Positions 56,385-64,000 of a stretch of DNA of 64,000 bases are shown here, piece by piece; positions within the stretch are counted from its first letter, which is position 1; every line of letters begins with the position of its first letter. Source of the stretch: Jiangella mangrovi (GTDB lineage Bacteria; Actinomycetota; Actinomycetes; Jiangellales; Jiangellaceae); contig NZ_JACHMM010000001.1 of the NCBI RefSeq assembly GCF_014204975.1, positions 3,720,001-3,784,000 of the forward strand, read 5' to 3'. The notes beneath the pieces were generated by a model. It ran no database searches and was not told the DNA's origin. It worked only from the letters and a program-made list of their open reading frames with translations. Position numbers and translations under genes: made by a program.

Positions 56385-57430
56385 TGGACACCGACACCGG
56401 GCCGCTGCTGCGGGTCGAGGGGCTGGTCAAAGAGTTCCCCGCCGGGGCGTCCGCGCTCACGGGACGTCCCGGCGGGGTCATCCACGCGGTCGACGGCGTC
56501 AGCCTCGAGGTCGCGCCCGGCGAGACCCTGGGGCTGGTCGGCGAGACCGGGTGCGGCAAGTCGACGCTGGCCCGCTGCGTGGCCCGGCTGCTGGAACCGT
56601 CCGGCGGCCGGGTCGTCTTCGACGGCGCGGACATCACCCACCTGTCCGGCGCGCGGATGCGGCCGCTGCGCCGGAACCTGCAGATGATCTTCCAGGACCC
56701 GTTCGGCTCGCTGAACCCGCGCCGCCGGGTGGGCGCGATCATCGGCGACCCGTTCGCGATCCACGGGCTCGCCGACCGCCGCGAACGCCGTCGCCGGGTC
56801 CAGGAGCTGATGGAGCTGGTCGGGCTGAACCCGGAGCACTACAACCGGTTCCCGGCCGAGTTCTCCGGTGGCCAGCGCCAGCGCATCGGGATCGCCCGGG
56901 CACTGGCGCTGCGGCCGCGCCTGCTGATCTGCGACGAGCCGGTGTCGGCGCTGGACGTGTCGATCCAGGGGCAGATCATCAACCTGCTCGCCGACCTGCG
57001 GGCGGACTTCGGGCTGACCTACGTGTTCATCTCGCACGACCTCTCGGTGGTGCGGCACGTCAGCGACCGGATCGCCGTCATGTACCTCGGCAAGATCGTC
57101 GAGGTGGCGCCGGTCGACGTGCTGTTCGAGCGGCCGCGGCACCCGTACACGCGGGCGCTGCTGTCGGCCGCGCCCGTCGCCGACCCGGACGCCGCCGACA
57201 GCCGCCGCCGGGTGATCCTCGGCGGCGACGTGCCCTCGCCGGTCGCGCCGCCCTCGGGCTGCCGGTTCCACCCGCGCTGCCCGAAGGCGCAGGAGGACTG
57301 CGCGCTCACCGAACCGCCGCTGCTGCCGGTGCTCGGCGACCCGGCTGTCCACGCCACGGCGTGCTGGCACCCGCTGAGCGCCGGCGAGGACCTGACGGTG
57401 ACGCCGTCGGCACCCCGGAGTGTGGCGTGA
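56381..57430 (+). CDS. Peptide ABC transporter ATP-binding protein (OppF/DppF-type)
   Basis: A 349-residue ABC ATPase: Walker A GETGCGKST, Q-loop LQMIFQDPFGSLNPRRRV, signature FSGGQRQRIGIARAL, Walker B LICDEPVSALDV, H-loop ISHDLSVVRHV, and the C-terminal Cys cluster (GCRFHPRCPKAQEDC...ACW). GTG at 56381 or ATG at 56384 start. The stop overlaps the first permease gene. Confidence 0.93.
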
Positions 57431-58377
57431 ACGCGCAGGCCGCGGCGGCGGCGCTCGACATCGGCACCGGCGGGCGGGGGCTGGAGCCGATCCAGGGCAA
57501 GGGCACCTGGGCGCTGGCCTGGCGCCGGCTGCGCCGCGACCGCGTCGCGATGATCTCGCTGCTGGTGATCGTGCTGATCCTCCTGCTGGCGCTGGCCGCG
57601 CCGCTGGTCGCCGCCGTCACCGGGCACCCGCCGAACCAGCAGTACCGCGACATCGGGCTCTCGCCGGAGGGGCTGCCGACGGCGCCGAGCCGCACGTTCT
57701 GGCTCGGCACCGACGACCTCGGCCGCGACATCCTCGTCCGCATCGCCTACGGCGCCCGCGTCTCGCTGCTGGTCGGTGTCGTCGCGACCGGCCTGACCGT
57801 CGTGATCGGCGTCCTCGTCGGGCTGGCGGCCGGGTACGTCGGCGGCTGGCTGGACACCGTCCTGGCCCGGATCGTCGACGTCGTGCTGTCGGTGCCGTTC
57901 CTGCTGGTCGCGATCGCGCTGGTGTCGGTGACGGGGCCGAGCATGACGGTGACGGTGCTGCTCATCGGGTTCTTCAGCTGGGCGTCGGTGGCCCGCATCG
58001 TCCGCGGCCAGGTGCTGTCGATCCGCGAGCGCGAGTACGTCGAGGCGGCGCGCTCGCTGGGCGCGGGGCCGGTCCGGATCATGTTCGTCGACGTGCTGCC
58101 GAACGTGCTCGCGCCGGTCATCGTCTACACGACGCTGCTGGTGCCGGTCGTGATCGTGACCCAGGCGACGCTGTCGTTCCTGGGCCTCGGGCTGCCGCCG
58201 CCCACGGCCGACTGGGGCGGGATGATCAGCTCGGCGCAGAACTACTACACGACGGCGTGGTGGTTCGTCGTCTTCCCCGGCGCCGCGCTGCTCGTCACGA
58301 CGCTGGCCTTCAACCTGTTCGGCGACGGCGTCCGCGACGCGTTCGACCCGCGTCTCGAGCAGACGCTTCGCCGGTGA
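57427..58377 (+). CDS. Peptide ABC transporter permease (DppC-type)
   Basis: A 316-residue permease with about six helices and the DppC pattern: cytoplasmic N-terminus, helix VIVLILLLALAAPLVAAV, FWLGTDDLGRDILVRIAYGARVSL near residue 82, and the EAA loop EYVEAARSLGAGPVRIMFVDVLPNV near residue 202. GTG start overlaps the ATPase gene's stop (GTGA). Confidence 0.93.
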   Translation: MNAQAAAAALDIGTGGRGLEPIQGKGTWALAWRRLRRDRVAMISLLVIVLILLLALAAPLVAAVTGHPPNQQYRDIGLSPEGLPTAPSRTFWLGTDDLGRDILVRIAYGARVSLLVGVVATGLTVVIGVLVGLAAGYVGGWLDTVLARIVDVVLSVPFLLVAIALVSVTGPSMTVTVLLIGFFSWASVARIVRGQVLSIREREYVEAARSLGAGPVRIMFVDVLPNVLAPVIVYTTLLVPVVIVTQATLSFLGLGLPPPTADWGGMISSAQNYYTTAWWFVVFPGAALLVTTLAFNLFGDGVRDAFDPRLEQTLRR

Positions 58378-58390
58378 GGGGAGGCGCACC

Positions 58391-59350
58391 GTGACCCGTT
58401 TCCTCGTCCGCCGCGTCCTGCAGGGCCTGGTCGTGCTCTGGCTCATCACGCTCGCGGTGTTCGCGCTGTTCTTCGTGGTGCCCAACGACGTCGCCCGCAC
58501 CCTGGCCGGACGGCAGGCCACCCCGGACACGATCGCGCTGATCCAGCACCGCCTGGGCCTGGACCAGCCGGTCTGGAAGCAGTACCTCGACTTCATCGGC
58601 CGGGCGCTGCGCGGCGACCTCGGGTACGACTACTACCACCAGGTGCCGGTGACGCACATCATCGCGCAGGCGCTGCCGATCACGCTGTCGCTGGTGCTCG
58701 GGGCGTCGATCATCTGGCTGGGGCTGGGCGTCTTCAACGGGGTGGTGTCGGCCACGCACCCGCGGTCGGCGTCGGACCGCGGGCTGACCGCGTTCGCGCT
58801 GTTCTTCTACTCGATGCCGCCGTTCCTGCTCGGCATCCTGCTGCTCTACGCCTTCTACTACCAGCTGACCCTGGCCGGGGTGTCCTGGTTCCCGGCCGGC
58901 GGGTACGTGCCGTTCGCCCAGGACCCGGCCGCCTGGTTCCAGCACATGGTGCTGCCCTGGATCACCCTGGCGCTGCTGCTCGCGGCCACCTACACCCGGC
59001 TCACCCGCGCGTCGATGCTCGACGTGCTGGGCGAGGACTACATCCGCACCGCCCGCTCGAAGGGGATCACCGAGCGGCGGGTCGTCTACCGGCACGGCCT
59101 GCGGGCCGCGCTGACCCCCGTGGTGACGCAGTTCGGCATCGACCTCGGCCAGCTGGTCGGCGGCGCCGTCGTCACCGAGACCGTATTCAGCCTGCCAGGG
59201 CTCGGCAACACCGCCGTCGACGCCATCACCCGCCAGGACCTCCCGGTGATCATCGGGATCGTGCTGGTGGCTTCGGCGGCCGTGGTGCTGGCCAACATCG
59301 TCGTCGACGTCGCCTACGCGGGTCTGGACCCGCGGGTGCGACTGCACTGA
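58391..59350 (+). CDS. Peptide ABC transporter permease (DppB-type)
   Basis: A 319-residue permease of the DppB/OppB type: N-terminal helix FLVRRVLQGLVVLWLITLAVF, GLDQPVWKQYLDFIGRALRGDLG, and EAA loop DYIRTARSKGITERRVVYRHGLRAAL near residue 217. GTG start with GGGGAGG upstream. The gene order SBP-D-F-C-B is the reverse of the common A-B-C-D-F. Confidence 0.93.
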   Translation: MTRFLVRRVLQGLVVLWLITLAVFALFFVVPNDVARTLAGRQATPDTIALIQHRLGLDQPVWKQYLDFIGRALRGDLGYDYYHQVPVTHIIAQALPITLSLVLGASIIWLGLGVFNGVVSATHPRSASDRGLTAFALFFYSMPPFLLGILLLYAFYYQLTLAGVSWFPAGGYVPFAQDPAAWFQHMVLPWITLALLLAATYTRLTRASMLDVLGEDYIRTARSKGITERRVVYRHGLRAALTPVVTQFGIDLGQLVGGAVVTETVFSLPGLGNTAVDAITRQDLPVIIGIVLVASAAVVLANIVVDVAYAGLDPRVRLH

Positions 59351-59372
59351 ACCGGAACCCGGAGGAACCCGC

Positions 59373-61820
59373 ATGCCCGACTCCCGCCCGCCCGGCATCC
59401 CGAGGCCCGGACGGCCGCTCATCGCGCTGGCCGCGCTGCTCGTGCTGGTGGTCGCCGGCATGCTGCTCGCCGGAGCCGTGAAGCCCCGGCTCGCGGTCGA
59501 CCTCGCCGGCGGCACCAGCGTGACGCTGACGGCGTCACCCCCGAAGGGCTCGGACGAGGGCGTCACCCGGGCCTCCCTGGACGAGGCGGTCGCGATCATC
59601 CGGCAGCGGGTCAACAGCACCGGCGTCGCCGAGGCCGAGGTGGCGGTGCGCGGCTCGGACCAGATCGTGGTGACGGTGCCCGGGCGCAACGACCAGGGGC
59701 TGGTCGACCTCATCGGGCAGACGGCGCTGCTGCGGTTCCGCCCGACCCTCCTGACGGGGCCGCCTGCGGTACAGCCCGCGGGAACGACGGCCGCGAGCGA
59801 CGGCGTCGCTGCTGATGTCGCCGCCGCTTACGACGCGCTGGACTGCACCGACCCCGCGACGCGGCAGGGTGGGGACACGGCCGCCGCCGATGCCGCCGTC
59901 GCCGCCTGCGACCGGGACGGCACGGCGAAGTACGTGCTCGGCCCGGCGGTCGTCGAAGGCACCGACCTGTCCGCCGCGCAGGCCGGGGTGCCGGCTGGTG
60001 GGGCCGGCGGGTGGGAGGTCGACCTGAAGTTCGACCACGCCGGGACGAAGCAGTTCGCCGACGCCACCACCGCCGTCGTGAGTCAGCCGGCGCCGAAGAA
60101 CGAGATCGCGATCGTCCTGGACGGGCTGGTGGTGTCGTCGCCGCGGATCGACGAGGCCATCACGGGCGGCCGGGCGCAGATCACCGGGACGTTCACCCGG
60201 CAGGAGGCGACCGACCTCGCGCACGTGCTCAGCTACGGCTCGCTGCCGCTGGCGTTCGAGAAGAGCCAGGTCAGCACGATCTCGCCGACGGTGGGCTCGA
60301 CCCAGCTGACGGCCGGGCTGGTGGCCGGGGTCATCGGGCTCGGGCTGGTCGTCCTCTACTGCCTGGCGTACTACCGCCGCCTGGGCGTCATCGCCGTCGC
60401 CAGCCTGGTGCTCGCCGCCGGCTGCTCGTACGCGGCGGTGTCGCTGCTGGGGGCGCAGGTGAACTACCGGCTGTCGCTGGCCGGGATCGCCGGTTTGATC
60501 GTCGCCGTCGGCATCACCGCGGACTCGTTCGTCGTGTTCTTCGAACGGATCCGCGACGAGATGCGCGACGGCCGGACGGCGCGATCGGCCGTCGAGTACG
60601 GCTGGCGCCGGGCACGCCGCACCATCCTCGTCGCCGACACCGTCTCGTTCCTCTCCGCGGCCGTCCTGTACGTGCTGTCGGCGGACCAGGTGCGCGGGTT
60701 CGCGTTCGCGCTGGGCCTGGCCACCGTCATCGACGTGCTCGTGGTGTTCCTGTTCACGCGGCCCGTGGTGGCGTACGCGGTGCGCGGGTGGTGGCTGCGG
60801 GGCCGGTGGTCCGGCCTGCGGTTCGCGGGCGGGCGGCCTCGCACCTCGCTGGGTGACCGGCTGCACCGCGGCGACGCGACGATCGACGTCGTGGGGCACA
60901 CCCGCCGCTGGTTCGCGATCAGTGGCGTCGTGATCGTGCTGGCCGTGGGCGGCCTGTTCGCGCGTGGGCTGAACCTGGGCGTCGAGTTCGAGGGCGGCGC
61001 GATCATCCAGACCCACGGCGGGTCGGCGACGGTGTCCGAGGTCCAGGACGTGCTCGCGGCCGACGGCGTCGCCGACTCGCAGGTGCGCGAGCTGGGCGAC
61101 GGCAGCATCGTCGTAGAGATCGGCAAGGACGACGCGCACCGGGCGGCGGACCTGCGGGGCGACGTCGCCGAGGTGGCCGGCGTGTCCGCGGACGACGTGA
61201 CCACCGACGTCATCGGGCCGAGCTGGGGACACGACGTGACCCGCAAGGCGGTCGTCGCGCTGGCGGTGTTCGCGGTGCTGATCGTCGGCTACCTGTCCAT
61301 CGCGTTCGCGCCGCTCATGGCGCTGGCCGCGTTCGTCGCGCTGCTGCACGACCTGCTCATCACCGTCGGCGTCTACGCGCTGGCCGGGCTCACCGTTACA
61401 CCCGCCACCGTCGTCGGCGTCCTCACCATCCTCGGCTACTCGCTGTACGACACCGTCGTCGTCTTCGACAAGGTCCGCGAGAACACCCGCCGGCGCGGCA
61501 ACGGCGTCTCCTACGCGGCCGCCGCCGGGCGCGCCGTCGACCAGACCCTGCTCCGGTCGGTGTCGACGTCGCTGATCGCGCTGCTCCCCGTTGCCGGGAT
61601 GCTGATCGCCGGCACCGTCACCGTCGGTGCGCAGACCCTGCAGGACCTGGCGCTGGCGCTGTTCGTGGGGATCCTGGCCGGCACCTACTCGTCGATCTTC
61701 ATCGCGGTGCCGCTGCTGGTCCGGTGGGATGGGCGGCGCGGCGGCCGGGACCGGGGCCGGTCGCCGTCCCGCCGGGAGCCGCGTCCCGAGACGGTACGGC
61801 ACTCCGGCGCCGTCGTGTGA
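59373..61820 (+). CDS. secDF: Fused protein translocase subunit SecDF
   Basis: An 815-residue membrane protein in which SecD (about residues 1-480) and SecF (about 520-790) are joined. SecD half: DLAGGTSVTLTASPP, P1-domain insert, KFDHAGTKQFADAT, SSPRIDEAITGGRAQITGTF, and VAVGITADSFVVFFERIRDE with the conserved Asp. SecF half: LGVEFEGGAIIQTHGGSAT and GYSLYDTVVVFDKVREN with the conserved Asp. Both proton-path Asp residues are thus present, so it may use the proton gradient to help preprotein export. Actinobacteria usually have separate secD and secF near ruvB; this fused copy, 22 bases after a peptide transporter, is probably an additional one. Confidence 0.92.
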   Translation: MPDSRPPGIPRPGRPLIALAALLVLVVAGMLLAGAVKPRLAVDLAGGTSVTLTASPPKGSDEGVTRASLDEAVAIIRQRVNSTGVAEAEVAVRGSDQIVVTVPGRNDQGLVDLIGQTALLRFRPTLLTGPPAVQPAGTTAASDGVAADVAAAYDALDCTDPATRQGGDTAAADAAVAACDRDGTAKYVLGPAVVEGTDLSAAQAGVPAGGAGGWEVDLKFDHAGTKQFADATTAVVSQPAPKNEIAIVLDGLVVSSPRIDEAITGGRAQITGTFTRQEATDLAHVLSYGSLPLAFEKSQVSTISPTVGSTQLTAGLVAGVIGLGLVVLYCLAYYRRLGVIAVASLVLAAGCSYAAVSLLGAQVNYRLSLAGIAGLIVAVGITADSFVVFFERIRDEMRDGRTARSAVEYGWRRARRTILVADTVSFLSAAVLYVLSADQVRGFAFALGLATVIDVLVVFLFTRPVVAYAVRGWWLRGRWSGLRFAGGRPRTSLGDRLHRGDATIDVVGHTRRWFAISGVVIVLAVGGLFARGLNLGVEFEGGAIIQTHGGSATVSEVQDVLAADGVADSQVRELGDGSIVVEIGKDDAHRAADLRGDVAEVAGVSADDVTTDVIGPSWGHDVTRKAVVALAVFAVLIVGYLSIAFAPLMALAAFVALLHDLLITVGVYALAGLTVTPATVVGVLTILGYSLYDTVVVFDKVRENTRRRGNGVSYAAAAGRAVDQTLLRSVSTSLIALLPVAGMLIAGTVTVGAQTLQDLALALFVGILAGTYSSIFIAVPLLVRWDGRRGGRDRGRSPSRREPRPETVRHSGAVV

Positions 61821-61839
61821 GTGGGGGACAATCGGGGAC

Positions 61840-62595
61840 GTGTGCGGACGGTATGTGGCTGACGCGTCCATCGACGACCTCGCGGCCGAGTTCGCCGCCA
61901 TCGCCGACGGCAGCGTGCTGGAGCTGATGGCGTCGTTCAACGTGGCCCCGACCGACCGCGTCCCCGTCGTCCTCGAGCGCACCGACGAGCCGCCCGAGCG
62001 GACCCGGCAGCTGCACGCCGCCCGGTGGGGGTTGATCCCGTCGTGGGCGAAGGACGCGTCCGGCGGCGCCAAGATGATCAACGCGCGCATCGAGACCGTG
62101 GGGGAGAAGCCGGCCTTCCGCGGCCCCGTCGCACGCCGCCGCTGCGTCGTCCCCGCGAGCGGCTACTACGAGTGGCAGCGCGGGCCGGGCGGGTCCGGCC
62201 GGAAACAGGCGTTCTACATCCACCCGCCGGGCGGCGCGGCCCGGCTGGCGATGGCCGGCGTCTTCGAGTGGTGGCGCGACGACTCCGTCCCGGCCGAGGA
62301 CCCGGCCCGCTGGGTGCTGTCGGCGAGCGTGCTGACGACGACCCCGGCTCCGGAGCTCGCTCACATCCACGACCGGATGCCGGTGTTCCTGACGGCGGAC
62401 ACGCTCGGGGACTGGCTGGACCGCGGCAACGAGGACGCCGCCGGAGTGCTCGATCTGGCTCGGTCCGCCGCGGGTTCGGTGGGGGCCGGACTGGTCGCCC
62501 GCCCTGTCGGCCCCGAGGTGGGCAACGTGCGCAACAACCACCCCGGCTTGGCCGAGGAGTACCTGCCCGCCCAGCCCGACCTGCTCGGCTCCTAG
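61840..62595 (+). CDS. SOS-response-associated HMCES/YedK-type abasic-site crosslinking protein
   Basis: A 251-residue SRAP-domain protein. GTG codes the start and is followed by Cys2 (CGRYV), which after Met removal forms the thiazolidine crosslink with abasic sites in single-stranded DNA. Other active-site elements are present: SFNVAPTDRVPVV (Asn), RWGLIPSWAKD, PASGYYEWQ (Glu) and ELAHIHDRMPVFL (His). It shields abasic sites during replication. GGGGAC precedes the GTG. It stands 19 bases after secDF in the same direction. Confidence 0.92.
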   Translation: MCGRYVADASIDDLAAEFAAIADGSVLELMASFNVAPTDRVPVVLERTDEPPERTRQLHAARWGLIPSWAKDASGGAKMINARIETVGEKPAFRGPVARRRCVVPASGYYEWQRGPGGSGRKQAFYIHPPGGAARLAMAGVFEWWRDDSVPAEDPARWVLSASVLTTTPAPELAHIHDRMPVFLTADTLGDWLDRGNEDAAGVLDLARSAAGSVGAGLVARPVGPEVGNVRNNHPGLAEEYLPAQPDLLGS

Positions 62596-62597
62596 CG

Positions 62598-62696
62598 GAG
62601 CCTTGGCACGCCCGCGGTGACCCCTTGGCACGCCGGCGGCGACCTTGCCTGTCTGAATTGCCCCAGTGTGTGCAACGCTCCGGCGTGCCAAGGCTC
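62598..62696. repeat. Inverted repeat with two left arms after the SRAP gene
   Basis: CCTTGGCACGCC occurs twice (within 62598-62612 and 62623-62636) and its complement once (62680-62696), so the right arm can pair with either left arm (15 or 14 perfect bases). It lies between convergent genes and may act as terminator. Confidence 0.55.
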
Positions 62697-62741
62697 GACG
62701 GCGGGCAGGCCGGACCTCATCGGAAACCCGGGGCGCCCGGC

Positions 62742-63116
62742 TCAGTCGAGGCAGAACTCGTTGCCCTCGATGTCCTGCATGACGAGGCATGACTCGTTCT
62801 CGTCGTCGGCGGGGAGGAGGTACAGGCGGGTCGCGCCGAGGGGGAGGAGCCGAGCGCACTCGGCCTCGAGGGCGGCGAGGCGCTCCTCGCCCACGAGCCC
62901 GGTGCCGACCCGCACGTCGAGGTGCACCCGGTTCTTGACGACCTTGCCCTCGGGAACCTTCTGGAAGTACAGCCGCGGGCCGACGCCATGGGGATCGACG
63001 CACGCTGACGCATAGCCGTCGGGAAGGACGTACCCGAGTACGTCGCACCAGAACCGGGCCACCCGCTCGGGGTCCGCGCAGTCGAACGTGACCTGGATCT
63101 GCCTCACCGGTGCCAT
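62742..63116 (-). CDS. VOC/glyoxalase-like protein
   Basis: A 124-residue single-domain VOC protein: VTFDCADPERVARFWCDVLGY at the start, LYFQKVPEGKVVKNRVHLDV with one of the metal or ligand positions (H), and the closing VMQDIEGNEFCLD with a conserved Glu. Whether it is an enzyme or a binding protein (e.g. drug sequestration) is unknown. ATG at 63116. Convergent with the SRAP gene, separated by the inverted repeat. Confidence 0.87.
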   Translation of the reverse strand: MAPVRQIQVTFDCADPERVARFWCDVLGYVLPDGYASACVDPHGVGPRLYFQKVPEGKVVKNRVHLDVRVGTGLVGEERLAALEAECARLLPLGATRLYLLPADDENESCLVMQDIEGNEFCLD

Positions 63117-63139
63117 CGCCCCACCCTAGACGGGCGGGC

Positions 63140-63904
63140 TCAGTGCGCCAGCGGGAGGTGGTGGGTCCGCAGGCCGAGCTCGTCGACCACGTGGATCAGC
63201 AGACCGGCCGGCTCGTGCGACGGCGACGGCGTCAGGGGCTCGCCGGGGCGCAGGTCCAGGCGCGGCCGCCACGACAGCGCCGGCGCGGAGACCAAGGGCA
63301 CCCGGCCGTCGAGCACCGTCGCGATGTGGCGGTGGTCGTGGCCGCAGAGGACGCCGGCGACTACGGGGTGCCGGGCCACCACGGCACGCAGCGCGGCGGC
63401 GTCCACCAGCGGCCACTCGGTGTCGAGCTGATGCAGGCCGGTCGGGAACGGCGGGTGGTGCAGCGCGACGAGCACCGGGCCGGTCGCCGCGGCCAGCACG
63501 CCGTCCAGCCACGAGAGCTGCGTCGCGCCCAGCGTCCCGGACGAGCTGTCCAGCCCGACCAGCGTCACGCCGTCGACCACTTCGGTCCAGACGGCGGGGG
63601 AGCCGGCGTCGTCGGCCACCTCGCCGAACAGGTGCGGCAGCGTCTCGCGCAGAACCGCCGGGTCGTCGTGGTTGCCGGCGACGACCCGGCACCGCACCCC
63701 GAGCCCGTCCAGCCCCGACAGCAGGTCGTCGAGGCGGCGGTACTCGGGGGCGGTGCCGTGGTCGGTGAGGTCGCCGGTCAGCATGAGCAGGCCGGGCCGG
63801 GGCCGGACGCCGTCGAGCGCGCCGGGCAGCGACCGCCATGCCGACAGCAGGGCTTCGTCGTGGATGCTGCCGACATGGGGGTCACTGGCATGCGCGAGGA
63901 TCAC
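63140..63904 (-). CDS. Calcineurin-type metallophosphoesterase (CpdA-like)
   Basis: A 254-residue cytoplasmic phosphoesterase of the CpdA/GpdQ kind: first metal motif HASDPHVGS (D-x-H, residues 5-12), TGDLTDHG, VAGNHDD, LVALHHPPF and CGHDHRHI, i.e. a complete binuclear metal site. Substrates include cyclic nucleotides and glycerophosphodiesters; this cannot be narrowed. GTG start without a clear ribosome site. It is 23 bases upstream of the VOC gene on the same strand and probably co-transcribed with it. Confidence 0.9.
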   Translation of the reverse strand: MILAHASDPHVGSIHDEALLSAWRSLPGALDGVRPRPGLLMLTGDLTDHGTAPEYRRLDDLLSGLDGLGVRCRVVAGNHDDPAVLRETLPHLFGEVADDAGSPAVWTEVVDGVTLVGLDSSSGTLGATQLSWLDGVLAAATGPVLVALHHPPFPTGLHQLDTEWPLVDAAALRAVVARHPVVAGVLCGHDHRHIATVLDGRVPLVSAPALSWRPRLDLRPGEPLTPSPSHEPAGLLIHVVDELGLRTHHLPLAH

Positions 63905-63924
63905 CGTCCCACCCTACGAGACGC

Positions 63925-64000
63925 CTACGACGCGGCCCCGATGCTGAGGTCGTCGATGAAGAACGACATGCCGTAGGCGATCGGGTCGCCGGTGGTGAAC
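63925..64000 (-). CDS. C-terminal fragment of a gene running off the right edge
   Basis: The last 24 codons of a minus-strand gene: the frame enters from the edge and ends with SFFIDDLSIGAAS at a TAG (63925-63927). The FFIDDLSI ending is typical of the final strand of concanavalin-like or carbohydrate-binding domains of secreted glycosidases and lectin-like proteins. Too little is present for a firm call; its 3' end is 20 bases upstream of the phosphoesterase start. Confidence 0.55.
   Translation of the reverse strand, partial: FTTGDPIAYGMSFFIDDLSIGAAS

Overview
The window is very GC-rich, gene-dense bacterial DNA. It uses many GTG starts, many ATGA/GTGA start-stop overlaps, HxlR, LAL and AfsR-like regulators, and lipoproteins with classic lipoboxes. 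All of this points to an actinomycete, probably a soil or plant-associated one; a Jiangella-like genus is a guess from general impression, not something the sequence proves. No rRNA, tRNA, CRISPR array, transposase or phage gene was seen. There is no biosynthetic core gene, so the regulators and the resistance gene do not belong to an obvious antibiotic cluster.

Layout. 1-9.6 kb: a LAL regulator, two dihydrofolate-reductase-like proteins, a rifampicin monooxygenase gene (rox) preceded by a palindrome that looks like the rifamycin-associated element, a zinc-ribbon membrane protein, a DUF2470 protein behind a near-consensus iron box, a divergent SnoaL-like/HxlR pair, and pdxH. 9.6-16.8 kb: a STAND/TPR regulator followed by a tiny secreted peptide gene, a divergent LysE/LysR pair, a membrane protein, and an AraC-flavin monooxygenase operon. 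16.9-25.8 kb: a very large secreted metallophosphoesterase with three repeated modules, RidA/HxlR, LysR, a methyltransferase-MFS operon, and a degenerate, frameshifted secreted trypsin-like protein. 25.8-31.2 kb: a tripartite tricarboxylate transporter (tctCBA) divergent from a TctD/TctE-like two-component system.

31.2-42.3 kb: a DUF559 nuclease-like gene framed by two copies of an intergenic palindrome, a branched-chain-amino-acid-type ABC operon (binding protein, LivH, fused LivM-LivG, LivF) ending in a TAXI-type binding protein, then an RR/HK pair and an MFS gene. 42.5-46.4 kb: three exported proteins (FKBP-type lipoprotein, LVIVD-repeat protein, DUF305 lipoprotein); the first two have 11-bp-spaced TTGAYG repeats upstream. 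46.5-50.9 kb: a ChvE/MmsA/MmsB sugar ABC operon and a small ABM-like protein. 51.3-53.5 kb: a second OmpR-type two-component system. 53.6-61.8 kb: a peptide-type ABC operon (binding protein, two ATPases, two permeases) followed closely by a fused SecDF. 61.8-64 kb: an HMCES/YedK-type DNA-protein crosslinking protein, a VOC protein, a calcineurin-type phosphoesterase and the last codons of a further gene at the right edge.

The most interesting non-coding signals are the rox upstream palindrome, the iron box, two families of long intergenic palindromes (one pair brackets a nuclease-like gene, one copy is a fused composite), a 46-bp perfect palindrome inside the predicted start of the DUF305 gene, and a 30-bp-arm inverted repeat flanked by a duplicated gene end. 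Most of the window is metabolic, transport and regulatory sequence of ordinary kind.
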